This document shows, in pieces, positions 11,400-21,660 of a stretch of DNA of 64,000 nucleotides. Position numbers and translations under genes: made by a program. Numbering within the stretch: position 1 is the stretch's first letter; the number at the start of each line of letters is the position of its first letter. Source of the stretch: Ophthalmolycus amberensis (lineage: Eukaryota > Chordata > Actinopteri > Perciformes > Zoarcidae); assembly GCA_024529925.1 (NCBI GenBank), contig JAFEUB010001530.1, positions 558,001 to 622,000 of the forward strand, given 5' to 3'. Below the pieces are notes generated by a model. The model saw only the letters and a program-made list of their open reading frames with translations, made no database searches and had not been told where the DNA came from.

Positions 11400-11960
11400 A
11401 TTATAAAATTGGAGGTGAGAGCGGCAGCGCCGAGGCAGCAGGATAACAGCCGATATGCAGAGAGGGAGGTCCGTGACAGTTTAAATGTAGCTCATGCGCA
11501 AGTTCAGTCAGGAAGACATTCGCTTGTGATCGCTGTCTCTCCTCTCCTTGTAATTACTTTATCAGCTGACTGGGGGCGTGCACGGTTAAGCAACCAACCA
11601 GATTCGGCACACAGTTTCCTTAAGCCAATCAGCTCGTTGCTGTCAAACTTTAAAGTGTTCTCCTCTCTGCTGCTGTCAGTTGTCATTTCAGCGTTAGGCA
11701 GATGCGACCCGCCTCCACCCCAGTCGCCTCCAGTCAGCAGCACAGTCAGGCTCCTGATTCATCATCAGATGGCAACAACTCCTTTCACCACCACCACCAG
11801 TGTCTGGACTCCAGGGGGGATTAGGCCTATTGGACCTCTGTATCCCTACCCTCGGTGATAGTACTTCAGGATGGAGTCCAATCGCCAAAGACTTTGCACT
11901 TTGCATATTTGAAGCTTGTATAATAAATCATTGTTAAATTATAAAACAAGTCTCTCCTGA
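11400..11960 (+). repeat. GC-rich block, possibly an LTR-like or unclassified repeat
   Basis: Its composition differs from the surrounding intron: a GC-rich first part (11410-11870) with a 149-residue frame of no recognised family, then CTTTGCACTTTGCATATTTG and a polyadenylation-type AATAAA at 11922-11927, followed by a T/A-rich tail and CAAGTCTCTCCTGATTGAAATG. A promoter-like part followed by a poly(A) signal suggests an LTR or retrotransposon end. No TG..CA termini or target duplication were identified, so the class is open. Confidence 0.35.
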
Positions 11961-12922
11961 TTGAAATGCTGCAGGAGGGGGGATGTGATTGGAGGATGGG
12001 AGAACTAGCTATATGTGTGTGTGTGTCAATAATTGGCTCGCCGCAGGGTGCGTTTGGGTACTTGATAATAAAAAACAGTCAATACAATCCTCAGATCGTT
12101 CTCCTGAAACTGCACTAGAACCCTTCATTTAGAATGTTCAGCATACAATATATTTTCTTAATTCGAAATTTGCCTGGAGTCATGAATTTGGATAATATCG
12201 TTTATTTTGTCAAATGAATGCTTTGTGGGTTGAACACCTTCATGATTCTTTTCTCAATGAAGAACAGAAACCAACAAGGATTTGATTCGGTGACGTCCTC
12301 AAGAATTTAAATGTTGCACCTTGAGATGTTTCTGATGTTGAAGGTGCATTTCACGCTGTTCTGATATCTGATCTGTGATCAGACTATACATTTGAGTGTC
12401 ACATATATACTACTTTTTATAAACTAGCTTTAGACTTCAAGATTAAGCTTTAATCTAATTTAAGGGATTTTCCCATTGGCTTTTCGATTTTTGCAGAAAA
12501 TATGCTGTGACAAATAAATGTATGTGATACTTACGCGATTTGTTCAGCAAGATCATCTTCACAAACAGTCCTTTTATGATTTGTGAAGTGTGAATGTAAT
12601 CGGCAGATGTAAAAAGCTAACGTTCGGCTATAAACTAACTAAAATACCGTCTCATGAGTAAGTGAGTAAATACACAGCAGGGCTGTAAAAGCTCAGGACT
12701 GCTCAGCACGATGTCGTCTCAAATTCACGTGTTAGACGTAAAAGCAAAATCATGAGACTACAGGTATTTACTGACTTACTTTAAGTCAAAGAACCAAAAC
12801 ATCAGGATGTGTTCCCCAGGCATCTAACCAAAAACCCATTGTAAAATAAATGCGAACTCATCTCCTGGTTTAAGGACTCCTTCCTGCAGCACTCTATTGA
12901 ATAGTTTCTCTGTTTAGATGTG
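11961..12922. other. Intron 1, nothing recognised
   Basis: AT-rich intron sequence without recognised repeats or frames. Confidence 0.5.
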
Positions 12923-12930
12923 TTCATGAA

Positions 12931-13624
12931 TAGGGTTGGGTACCGAAACTCGGTGCCAATATGGCACCGGTTCCTATACGTCCGGTATCTACCGGACCGA
13001 AACGCAACGCAGATTTCGGCGCTTCCTTTCGGTGCCTGAGCCGATTGAAATACTTTTTTGACACTACTCTGATGACTCCGTCCTGGCAGCAGGACTCGGT
13101 CCTCCGCTCCTCACTCATAGTATTATTACAACGGGGTACTTAGCGCTGCCGCTCATAAACACAACACAGGCACGCAAAAGCTTCTTCTTCTTCTTCTTCT
13201 TCGAGACCAACTGGCGGTTGGCAAACGACGAATTGGCGCATTACCGCCACCAACTGGTAAAATAAAATAAGTCATGAGACGTGTCGTATTTTGCCAGAGA
13301 AGGAAAATATGCTCATATTTCTGCAAAATAATTGCTGAAGTTTGAAGCTGTAGTGTGTGTACAGAGTGTGTGTGTGTTTTGTATTTATTTATATTTATTT
13401 AAGTATACTGTAAACTGTTAACAGTTAACATATTGTTCATCGTTAAAAAGTTTGAAGCCAAGTGTTTTGTATTTATTTATATTTATAGTATACTTTAAAC
13501 AGTTAATATATTGTTCAATTTGAAGAAAAAAGTATCGGTTCAGGCACCGTTTAGGCACCGGTATCGTTTTAAAAGTATCGTTTTAGCACCGGTATCGGAA
13601 AAACCCAAACGATACCCATCCCTA
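12931..13624. mobile_element. hAT-type MITE with 8-bp target duplication
   Basis: Starts TAGGGTTGGGTACCGAAAC; the reverse complement of its end is TAGGGATGGGTATCGTTTGG, so the termini are inverted. The flanks are TTCATGAA (12923-12930) and TTAATGAA (13625-13632), an 8-bp duplication with one mismatch, as hAT transposition makes. Sub-terminal GGCACCGGTATCG-type motifs recur at both ends. It is 694 bp, has no transposase frame, and holds a (TTC)n run at 13181-13202. It must have been moved by a transposase from elsewhere. Confidence 0.85.
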
Positions 13625-13632
13625 TTAATGAA

Positions 13633-14630
13633 ACCTGGAAGTGTCTCTCTCCACCTCTCCCGCCCGTCACCAGAGGAGAGTTGTCACTTCCTGCCTTTTC
13701 ACATATCACTCAACTTCTTACAAGGATTTCTCTATACACACACACGCACACTTGCTTTCGTGCGGTGCCCTATCCACCACCTGCTCTCGTTCCTTATCTC
13801 TTTGTCTCTAACGCACACGTACACTGAGATCGATATTTTCTCTTTGCTAAAGGGTGCTGAAAAAGCAAGAACAGAAAACAAAGCTTGAGCGTTTCTTTCA
13901 AAAAGCTCTGCCGCGATGATGCACGTGTTTCCGCCCTGCACACGGTCTCTGCACAGCATTGGCTCAGTTCGGGCTGCAGAAGTTTCTTGATAAGTGCGGT
14001 GGAACTGCTGAGATTCATTTTAATAAAGCTTTAGTGAAGTTGCAAAAGTCAGTGCGGTCGATTGAATTGACTTTTAAGGTGCAGTGTTCACCACCACTCA
14101 TTTATCCTGCTGCCCACGTAATGCCACGGCACAATAACTCATCCATTTAGTTTTTTTGTCTCTCTGCTGCTAAATTGTTCACAGAAACTGAATAAATTTT
14201 TTTTATTATTATCTAGAAGTGAGAGATTTATATCAAGCTCTCAAGATAAACAATGAATAATACTGTTCCTGTCTTAGTTGGCTGTGACACTGAATCCCCA
14301 AGCTGAACTGTATCAGGATCCATTTTCTTTGCGTTGGCGCCCCTTTAGGGCTATTATCAGCTTAGCCATGATAAACAGTGGCTTCCTTACTTCCTGGTTA
14401 AAAGCACTTTGGGTGTATGTTCCGTTTATGAAAGCTATTTAGCCATTTACTCCGAACTGGAGACACTGCGATGTCTACCAGACACACTCTGCCTTCTCAA
14501 GTCACCACACAGCACATCCCCACCCCTACAGACAGCTGTCTCGTTGATGGCTGTCACTTTCAAGCCGTTTCATGTCATTCAGATACAGAGACACCGTGGA
14601 CTGTTTGGGAAATCATTACCCAGGACCGGA
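13633..14630. other. Intron 1, nothing recognised
   Basis: No exon-like frame or repeat terminus. The frame at 13511-13888 partly overlaps the MITE and is not a gene. Confidence 0.5.
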
Positions 14631-14633
14631 TTT

Positions 14634-14877
14634 AAGAAGAAGAAGAAACATTCCTTTATTAGTCCCACAGTGGGGAAATTATTCTCTGCATTTGACCCAT
14701 CCCTATATATATATAGGGAGCAGTGGCCTGCCAATGACAGGCGCCCGGGGAGCAGTTAGGGGTACAGTGTCTTGCTCAGGGACACTTCGACACAGGACAC
14801 GGTGCAGCCGAGGATCGAACCGGTGACCTTTCGGTTGGCGGACAACCCTCGCTACCCAGTAAGCCACGGTCGCCCCC
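14634..14877 (-). mobile_element. tRNA-derived SINE, minus strand
   Basis: Read on the minus strand, the head GGCGACCGTGGCTTACTGGG carries an A box (TGGCTTACTGG, plus-strand 14856-14866), followed after about 34 nt by a B box (GGTTCGATCC, 14812-14821), the two internal RNA polymerase III promoter elements. The body follows, and the 3' end has GGGACTAATAAAGGAATG and a short TTC run. This head-body-tail order is that of a teleost tRNA-derived SINE. A TA palindrome at 14704-14715 interrupts the body. No clear target duplication was seen. Confidence 0.8.
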
Positions 14878-14959
14878 GTAATTATTAGGTAATTATTATA
14901 ATCATATGGCATCTTAGATTTAATGAACTGGAAAACGAAAACACGGACAACTTCCAGAC

Positions 14960-15268
14960 CGGCCAACGCCGTGGTAGAGACCTGTCAATCACAAGGTAGC
15001 CCCGCCCTAAAGCATACCCTGCTTTATGGTCTATTTGACTAATAATTTACTCAATGAACATCATGCTGTACTGAAAAAGACTTCAAACTAGAGATTGAGA
15101 CCATAAACTCATGTTTACAATGTTTACTGAGGGAATACATCAAGTCAGAAGTAGAGTCATTTTCTCATAGACTTCTATACAATCTGACTTCATTTTGCAA
15201 CTGGAGTTGCCCCCTGCTGGTCATTAGAAAGAACGCAGCTTTAAGGCACCTCCGCATTGGCTTCACTG
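14960..15268 (-). repeat. Copy of dispersed repeat family A (inverted)
   Basis: In the reverse direction this contains AGCAGGGGGCAACTCC, GTATAGAAGTCTATGAGAAA, TTCCCTCAGTAAACAT and CATGAGTTTATGGTCTCAAT in the same order as the copies at 34340-34600 and 43170-43480. It is the fullest of the four copies, extending to GCAGGGTATGC and a GATTGACAGG end. No coding capacity. Confidence 0.75.
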
Positions 15269-16004
15269 GATGTTGCTGCTTGAGGCCGATAAAGGATCAA
15301 TGATTCTGCCAGACTAGACGAATATATTCAACTAAACAACCCCATGCCCCTGCACTGTAGTCGCTAAATGCACACACAGAAGTGTTAATCATGTTTAATT
15401 GTGTCAGTTTGTGTCAGATTTAACTTGAGACATTAGGTCACCGTCTTCCTCAGCTGTTCTCTTTCTTTTTTACTGCTGCTTAAACTAAAATATATATTGT
15501 ACATATTCAGTGCTACCATTGCTGTATAAATGAGAATGGTTTGGCCAGCAATAACCTCAGTTCTGTATTTTCTTCCTGGCAGACTAACGGACAGACTTTT
15601 ATTGCCCCGGCTGCTTTGCACAACTCTTATTGCACAATCACATTATGTCCAAACTCTCGCCACCGTGGTGTATTGAATGCGCTGTGTGATTAAATGAATC
15701 CAGTCCTAACAATGGAGCGGTACATCAACCCTCAACAACCAGTTCTGTCCACAGCTGTGAGCCGAGTTCGAGCGAAACAGTAAATCAACACTGAAGCAAA
15801 AGAGGCAGAGAACTGCTGCTGCAGTGCTCCGCGTGGGCTGGAACTCTCCGGTATATTGTACAGCTGGCTGCATCCCAATCACTGGTGTTCCCCCGTCTGC
15901 TGTCAAGGCCAACAATACTGGTTTCAAGTCAAATGGTGTGATTTAAAATGTGTTTTTCACTTCCGTCAGAGCTCATGTCAGATATCTTTAAATCACCTTT
16001 GCAG
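15269..16004 (+). other. Intron 1, distal end and acceptor
   Basis: Ends in the acceptor TTTAAATCACCTTTGCAG at 16004. No other gene was seen. Confidence 0.7.
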
Positions 16005-16500
16005 GATGGCCGTGTGTCCTTCATCGGCCACCAGCTGGGAGGCGTCTCCTTCTCGCCCAACAGCCGCGACCAGCAGGTCAAGTTCGCCCGGGCCGTCCAG
16101 ATCACCTACTACCTCCGCAACCATGGACCCGTGGTGCAGGATGCCATCGCTGAGCGCTGGGAGAACGAGTTCTGCGCACTGGTCAGCCGGCTGTCGACGG
16201 CCGAGGCGCCCCACGCGCCCGACCAGCTCCACATCCAGTCGCTTACCTCCTTCAGCCTGTGGCGGGACTTCCACCAGACGGGCGTGCTGGCCAAGGGGGA
16301 GGTGCTGGTCAGCCTGGTGCTGGTGCTCCTGGCCGCCACCATCTCCAGCTCCATGTGGGACTGCCTGAGGGGGAAGCCGTTCCTGGGCCTGCTGGGTGTG
16401 CTGACCATATGCATTGCCAACGTGACGGCCGTGGGGATCTTCTTTATATCGGACGGGAAGTTCAACTCCACACTGCTGGGGATCCCATTCTTTGCCATGA
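16005..16500 (+). CDS. ptchd4: ptchd4 coding exon 2 (residues 201-365 plus first base of codon 366)
   Basis: Continues the frame in phase 0 from exon 1 (DGRVSFIGHQLGGVSF) and ends in phase 1 at GCCATGA/gtgagt (donor 16501). It covers the end of the first extracellular loop (ITYYLRNHGP, ERWENEFCALV), then the start of the sterol-sensing-like membrane bundle: TM2 at about residues 298-316 (LVSLVLVLLAATISSS) and TM3 at about 325-347 (FLGLLGVLTICIANVTAVG), followed by FNSTLLGIPFFAM leading into TM4. SLWRDFHxT, KPFLGLLGVLT and NSTLLGIPFFAM are PTCHD4 signatures as I remember the vertebrate protein. It is strongly GC-rich compared with its introns, as is normal for a teleost exon. The frame that continues past 16500 is intron read-through. 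Confidence 0.95.
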
Positions 16501-16812
16501 GTGAGTGTGAGCGCCGGGTTGTGACTGTGTTTTGGGTGTGTGGTGGTTGGTTAAGGGTCTTATCAGGAGTTGACACTCACATCGGGTTGATTGGGGGGGA
16601 AAGGGATTAGCAGAATTGTGATGGGCTTTTCCTCGGAGGAGATGCCGGCTGATCTTTGTAGCTGTGTCAAAATATGAAGAGTGGCATGTGTGTTAGTGTG
16701 GACCTTGCAGCTGCATATGTGCAGCACATTCTTTGGCCTGTCAATTGTGCACATTTCATTCTCGTGCAAGGTCTTTCATCTTTTCATTGAGCTTGAAGTC
16801 ATGTTTTCCTCA
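16501..16812 (+). other. ptchd4 intron 2, proximal end
   Basis: Donor GTGAGT at 16501; the intron runs to the acceptor CATTCTAG at 45737 (29,237 bp). Nothing else was recognised in this first stretch. Confidence 0.8.
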
Positions 16813-16820
16813 GTGTGGTA

Positions 16821-17298
16821 CAGGGGCCGGCAACCTTTTTCATTTTTCAAATTTTCTTGTTCATCAATGTGCCATGTGAACATTAACATTTTCTCCAATA
16901 GTGATTGTATATATGAGAGCACTATACAAGCAGGCTGCCATCCTCATAAAACAAATCCACATATGGGTGTAATTCATCAACCCTTCCAAACTTCCACCGA
17001 TCTTGATTATCAGCATTAAAGTTACCAAATTCTGCAAGGAGTCAACGAGTACTAGCCAATCAGAGGCAGAGTAGGGCGGGTTTTTGCCGAATGCAAGTGG
17101 GGGAAAAAAAATCAAACAGCAAATAAATAATGTAAATGACAGCATGCGCAACTGCCAAGAGTTGTGAAAAAGGTCATTTGGCATCCATAAGAGAGAGACA
17201 TTCCTAATAAAACTTTCTTGCACACTTATTGCTAGTGTGCCATTGATGAGCTTCCAGGTGCCAATGGTGGCACGTATGTCAAAGGTTGCCTACTTCTG
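16821..17298. mobile_element. hAT-type MITE with 8-bp target duplication
   Basis: Starts CAGGGGCCGGCAACC and ends with the complement of CAGAAGTAGGCAACC. The flanks are GTGTGGTA (16813-16820) and GTGTGGTG (17299-17306), 7 of 8 identical. CAGGGGTCGGCAACC is a well-known hAT terminus in vertebrate genomes. It is 478 bp with no transposase frame. The internal ends GTTGCC..CCTTT also mirror each other. Confidence 0.85.
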
Positions 17299-17325
17299 GT
17301 GTGGTGGACATTGTAATAAACATCA

Positions 17326-18140
17326 TAGACCCTTTTACAGTCAATGTCATAAAACATATGTGTTTACCCGAGCCTTCCAGACAAGATAGCAAGCTTTAGA
17401 CAATTAATCAAAACTGTTAACAGCTTCAAAATATCTAGTTGTTGCATGTTTGGTTGTAAGAATCGATATTCCAACAGCGGACTCTAGTTCTACAGGATTC
17501 TGACAGGATCATGACCCTTTCAGAGAAACAGATGTTTAACGAGTGGCGATTTTAACTGGTGAGTTTCAGCCGTATTTTGTAAAGGGTTGGCGTAGATAAT
17601 AAACACAGATGAGTATGTAGGCTTTTATGAGGACACCTACATGTTCTGTTTGTGCTGCCATAACTACGAGCAACGACAGACATTTTCGGCAGAGAGTCAC
17701 TGATTAAAAGGGTCACTCTTTTACCGGCGGCATATATGCTGGACTGATCAAAAAATGCTCTTGTTTGTAGCGCCCATTTTAAACCCAATAAAGTCAAAAC
17801 TTTGAGTCTATGTCATGGTATTTGATTTGCTTTACATGAAAAATAACAAGTTATAACCATCATATAATGTCTAGCTGGTGTAACGTTACACGCTAGGTTT
17901 CTCCAGCAAATACCTGTCCATATCTGGCGGCTAAATATTGAGCCAAGCTTATGTTTTCTACCCACTCACTAATAGCACACAGATCTGGAAAGTCAATTTG
18001 TTTAGGTTGCATTCGCGATCTCTGTTATTAGAGCCCTTGCAAAGCTTGAAAAGCCAATGCACTCCGCCATACTTCAGTTTCCAAACTGTGTACAAGCATT
18101 TATGTACGCTATCATTGTTTACAAACTGTGAAAGGGTCTA
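17326..18140. mobile_element. MITE with TAGACCCTTTYACAG inverted ends
   Basis: Begins TAGACCCTTTTACAGTCAATG; the reverse complement of its end is TAGACCCTTTCACAGTTTG. It is flanked by or starts with TA on both sides, which may be a TA target duplication. Length is 815 bp and there is no coding frame. It starts 28 bp after the preceding hAT MITE. The superfamily is unassigned. Confidence 0.65.
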
Positions 18141-18605
18141 AAGCGTATATATAAACCGCAAGAGGAGCAACACAAGGACAGAACACATCCTGGAGTTCTG
18201 TATAGTGAGAAAAGAACACAAAAACGCTGGAATTCAGTATGAAGGCACATTCAAATTTGCATTCATATTCATATTTCAGTGGTCTCACACACACAAACTG
18301 GTTGTTTTGCAAAGACATACTGCGAGGAACGAGTGCTTTGATAAACATAGCAGGTTGGATTCAAAGAAGCAAAGAAAGTGGTTTTGTGAGTAAACCTGAA
18401 CTGATAAAACTAGTTATCAGGATGTCAGTGGTGAGCATGACTTGTGAGGCTACAGGTTAGTATGTCTTTGGGATGAAGTAGGGAATGTTCAAAACCTTCT
18501 GATGGCATTACGGGTTGGATAGCACCACAATCATTTCTATGATGACTCACTGCAAAAGCTGAAACTTTTGAAGATACATTTTTTGCTTATAGAAGGTGAC
18601 AGTAG
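18141..18605. other. Intron 2, nothing recognised
   Basis: No exon-like frame or repeat end was recognised. Confidence 0.5.
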
Positions 18606-18610
18606 ATACG

Positions 18611-18719
18611 GACGGGGGGAGAGAGGAAGTGGTATGACATGCAGTGACGACATACAGAGACCACCGGCTAGACTACTCGGGACATTGTGATTGTATGGTA
18701 ACCACTAGGCCACCACAAC
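18611..18719 (-). mobile_element. Degenerate tRNA-derived SINE fragment, minus strand
   Basis: On the minus strand it reads GGTGGCCTAGTGGTTACCAT (A-box-like), then a decayed B-box region ending GTCTAGCCGGTGGTC, then TATGTCGTCACTGCATGTCAT and CCTCTCTCCCCCC. That order, GGCCTAGTGGTT, GCCGG, CATGTCAT, CTCTCTCCCCC, is of a common teleost SINE. The B box is damaged, so it is probably inactive. Confidence 0.6.
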
Positions 18720-18929
18720 ATCAAGGGATCCCATAATGGTCCCATAACAAAGTCAATGCAATGAAAATAGTGGACTCAAAAAGTCAGGGGTAAAAGTGGG
18801 CAGGAACGATGCGAAACGATCCGGATGGAGGAGGGGTCTGTGTCCATTCAACCGGTTGCTTCATGTCGTTCTAATGCTTCATGTCGAACGGCACATACTA
18901 CGCTGTGAAAATTGAATTTAACGTTTTGC

Positions 18930-19260
18930 AGTGAAATAAAACAACTTTTAAGTCCAGGCAACAAAATGATGGATCGAGGTTTGGGTGAAATTAGGTACGT
19001 GAGTTACGAAAACAAAAATATGGTGAAATGAGTCCACGTTGACTTTTGGTTTCACACCAGACACGAACAGCGGTCGCTCGTGTGAAAGTCCTCCGATGTT
19101 TGTGTTGTTTGACCCTTCCATTCACCACTGACCTCCTCCTTTGTTCCTGCCACAATGACCACGGCCACTACATGTCGACGTTGTTCTCTCGTCTTGTATC
19201 GGTCATCACCCATGAGATGATAACGGCCCTCTGAAACCCACTAATAGGCGTAGGAGACCC
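18930..19260 (+). repeat. Copy of dispersed repeat family B
   Basis: Shares the order GGCAACAAAA, ACGTGAGTTACG, GACTTTTGGTTTCACACCAG, ACACGAACAGCGGTC and GTGAAAGTCCT with sequences at about 21530-21660, 29640-29910 and 57955-58050. Familiar in teleost genomes, class not known to me. Confidence 0.55.
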
Positions 19261-19639
19261 AATTCCGACCCTTATCTATGAGGCTGGTAACCGCTGATGA
19301 CGCCTATTCAATTGGCTGATATCGTTCAAGGACGGGTGACATAGCTAACCAGCAAGAGAGGGGTGGGTCGCACACATCGACGCGGATCAGCTTTTGGTGA
19401 TTTCTTTCTGATTTAATGTGAAATCTGGGTTTAGATCTGTGTTTCTGATTCTCATTAGATGTTGCCAAATCCTCTCTGCTAATGGTACTCCAATACACAT
19501 TAGTTAGTCTTACACCCCTTACTTACCAGCTGTAGCTATTACTGTACAGTCGATGAATTATGTCACTCAGAATTTTACTATACTTGTAATTAAAATGTGA
19601 ATTAGTTAGTGGGGTTCAAAAACACTGTTACTGAATACA
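19261..19639. other. Intron 2, nothing recognised
   Basis: Short stretch between repeats without a recognisable feature. Confidence 0.45.
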
Positions 19640-20050
19640 AGTTCCTATCTTACGCTCTTAGGACGTCCCGGGGAACATTCCACACCTTCGCAACCGTCCC
19701 TTCCTCCTCACAGACCTGACAAACATGTGCTTTACCTTTATGTTGACCTCCTGACATGTGAGAGAGCAAACGTCGCCCTGCTCGTGCATGGTCCCTGTGG
19801 AGTCCTCCTCCTGGCTGGCTCGCCAAATGTTGTGATTTTATTTTCTGTCGATGATGCTCAGCTTCTTTGACTTCATGACTTATGGTAAAACTCAATACCT
19901 AACAGCTGGCTCAGTAACTGTCATCTATCTGACTCGTGGTGAGACACCACAGGATCTCAGTAACGAACACCCACAGAACACAAGAGAACTGATTTTCTTC
20001 AGTATACAAGTAAACCGAGCTGTCCGGAGTCAACTCACTTCACAATAGCA
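19640..20050 (-). mobile_element. LTR-retrotransposon fragment: LTR plus leader, minus strand
   Basis: On the minus strand a candidate LTR runs from 20050 (TGCTATTGTGAAG) to 19828 (ATAAAATCACAACA), about 223 bp with TG..CA ends and an AATAAA close to the end. It is followed at once by TTTGGCGAGCCAGCCAGG, in the place and style of a primer-binding site (TGGCGAGCC), then an ATG-containing leader (CATGCACGAGCAGGGCG). Only the 5' end of an element is present; no gag, protease or polymerase motifs follow. It looks like a Ty3/gypsy-type fragment, but the tRNA primer and family are not proven. Confidence 0.55.
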
Positions 20051-20350
20051 TTGTACATTATTTTATACCTCCGTTCTACCCTAAATCTTACTTATATTAT
20101 ATGTAACAGAATAAGATTGTGTAGATTCTTAATATGCTGTATATTATTTTCCTTATCTCTTCCTCCTCGTCGGACCTCTCTTTGCTTCTTCAGACATCCT
20201 CTGTTTAAACTACAGTATATCTTGCATTTCCTCACTGTGCGCTGTTAAGGTCACCGGTTCCCTGGGGCTTTGGTGCGGCTCGGCTGCGGGCCGGCTGACA
20301 TAACTGAAGTTTAAGTAAGACTCGGGAACAGGAGGCTGGATCAACTCCTT
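20051..20350. other. Intron 2, nothing recognised
   Basis: AT-rich, then CG-richer near 20250-20310. No feature was recognised. Confidence 0.4.
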
Positions 20351-20354
20351 GTGA

Positions 20355-20620
20355 CCTAGAGGCGAGGAGAGGAGAGGGAGGTGTGACGAGGGGGGCGGGG
20401 TGGTGAGAGAGGCTAAAAAGCAGAGTCAAGGAGAAAAGAGTGAGGAAGAAAAAAAACCCTGTGTGATGTATAGGATCGAACTAAAGGAGGGCACAGAGGA
20501 AGAGGGAATGGACAGAGACAGATACGGAGGGGAAGAGGTAGAGGAGAGGGGAAGAGAGACAGAAAGTCACATAACGGGGGGAGGAGGCGGGGAAGGGCAA
20601 AGGAGATGAGGAGGACTTGA
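20355..20620 (+). repeat. Purine-rich (G/A) tract
   Basis: About 265 bp made mainly of G and A on the + strand (GAGGAGAGG, GGAAGAAAAAAAA, GGGGAAGAGG, GGAGGAGGCGGGG), broken by a few pyrimidines. Homopurine tracts can form triplexes. The Glu/Arg-rich frame across it is an artefact of composition. Confidence 0.7.
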
Positions 20621-21270
20621 TTAAGTCTGTAATTTCATGTGACAGGACCCCAACGGCAGCAGATGTCCACCCTCCTCTTGGGAGGTCCTGACTGAGACAC
20701 ACCCCTATCACTATCAACGCCACATCAGGGCAGATGCTGAGGAGTGAAATGGATCCTGACACTTTACAAGTGATGGCAGTGTGGCGCCCCCTGCTGAGAT
20801 GAGATCACCAGGTTTAATGGAAACTATGAGTTGAAACATTATATCATTTTTTAATGACATTAAATTTTTTTTCTATCATGATTTTTCAAGCAATTTTTTA
20901 CATCGCATTACATTACGCCATATGAGGGAGTTGGTGTCCCCACAGTGCACTTTGTGTTAGTAGGTGGAAGTGAGTCTGGGCAGTTTTCAGTAGGGATGAG
21001 TACGAGAAGTAGATTCATCAATCACCAACCAGACCAGAAAAAGAAAATGTGAGCCCAAATAAAACAAATGTTCCTTTAAATGTCAGGGTTGTATTATTTC
21101 AAGGTATCGTCATACAACGGTTTGTCTTCTATCTTACGCAAAATATTTTGACACAATCGATGATGGTAAATTAAAGCTATTTATTATAATGAAGTAAAGA
21201 AATAGCTACAAATGTGAAGTATGTCGGTCAGTAACATCAGTAATGTGAATGTGTGAACATGATGAAGTGT
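20621..21270. other. Intron 2, nothing recognised
   Basis: No exon-like frame or repeat terminus was recognised. Confidence 0.45.
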
Positions 21271-21274
21271 GGGG

Positions 21275-21529
21275 TGTTGTCAGCGAAAAACAAAAGAACA
21301 CCAAAGCAAGGCAAAAACGGCCAGATACTGGCAGGGATGAGTCCAGGTGAGCAGAAGAGACCAGAGCAACACTTGAGTAGGGCATTTATTAACTAGGAGC
21401 TCCAGGACCAGGTGCTCTGCATCCGGCACTCTGCCGCAACCACGTTCCTGTGACACCTTCAGGGACACAGGGACAAATAACTGGCAAAACCACACTTGTA
21501 CACTTGTAAGATAGGCAGGGGCCGTCACA
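21275..21529 (-). mobile_element. Candidate solo LTR, minus strand
   Basis: On the minus strand it begins TGTGACGGCCCCTGCC, a start typical of teleost gypsy-type LTRs, has AATAAATGCCC in its second half and could end at GCTGACAACA. No flanking target duplication was found, so the 3' boundary is uncertain. No coding sequence is attached. Confidence 0.4.
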
Positions 21530-21660
21530 GTTAGGTTCAGGAAAATATCATGAAATACTTATTAGGTTTGGGCAACAAAACCACTCATCGTTTGCGTTAA
21601 AATAACTACGGAAGTGCCGTTACTGAAGTTCGCAAGTTCCGTTTTTTTGCATTTTAACGT
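21530..21660 (+). repeat. Partial copy of dispersed repeat family B
   Basis: Contains GTTCAGGAAAATATCATG, TTTGGGCAACAAAACCACT and GTTAAAATAACTACGGAAGTG, matching the part at 29655-29740 (GGTTTCGGCAACAATACGG.. TTAGAATAACTACAGAAGTG). Confidence 0.55.

Noticed and set aside
11409..11858. 149-residue frame as a protein-coding gene
   Set aside because: No known family and low-complexity Pro/Ser/Thr content; kept only as part of an unclassified repeat-like block.
14812..14870. Possible tRNA gene
   Set aside because: A and B boxes are present but the sequence does not fold as a full cloverleaf with an acceptor stem and is part of a longer SINE.
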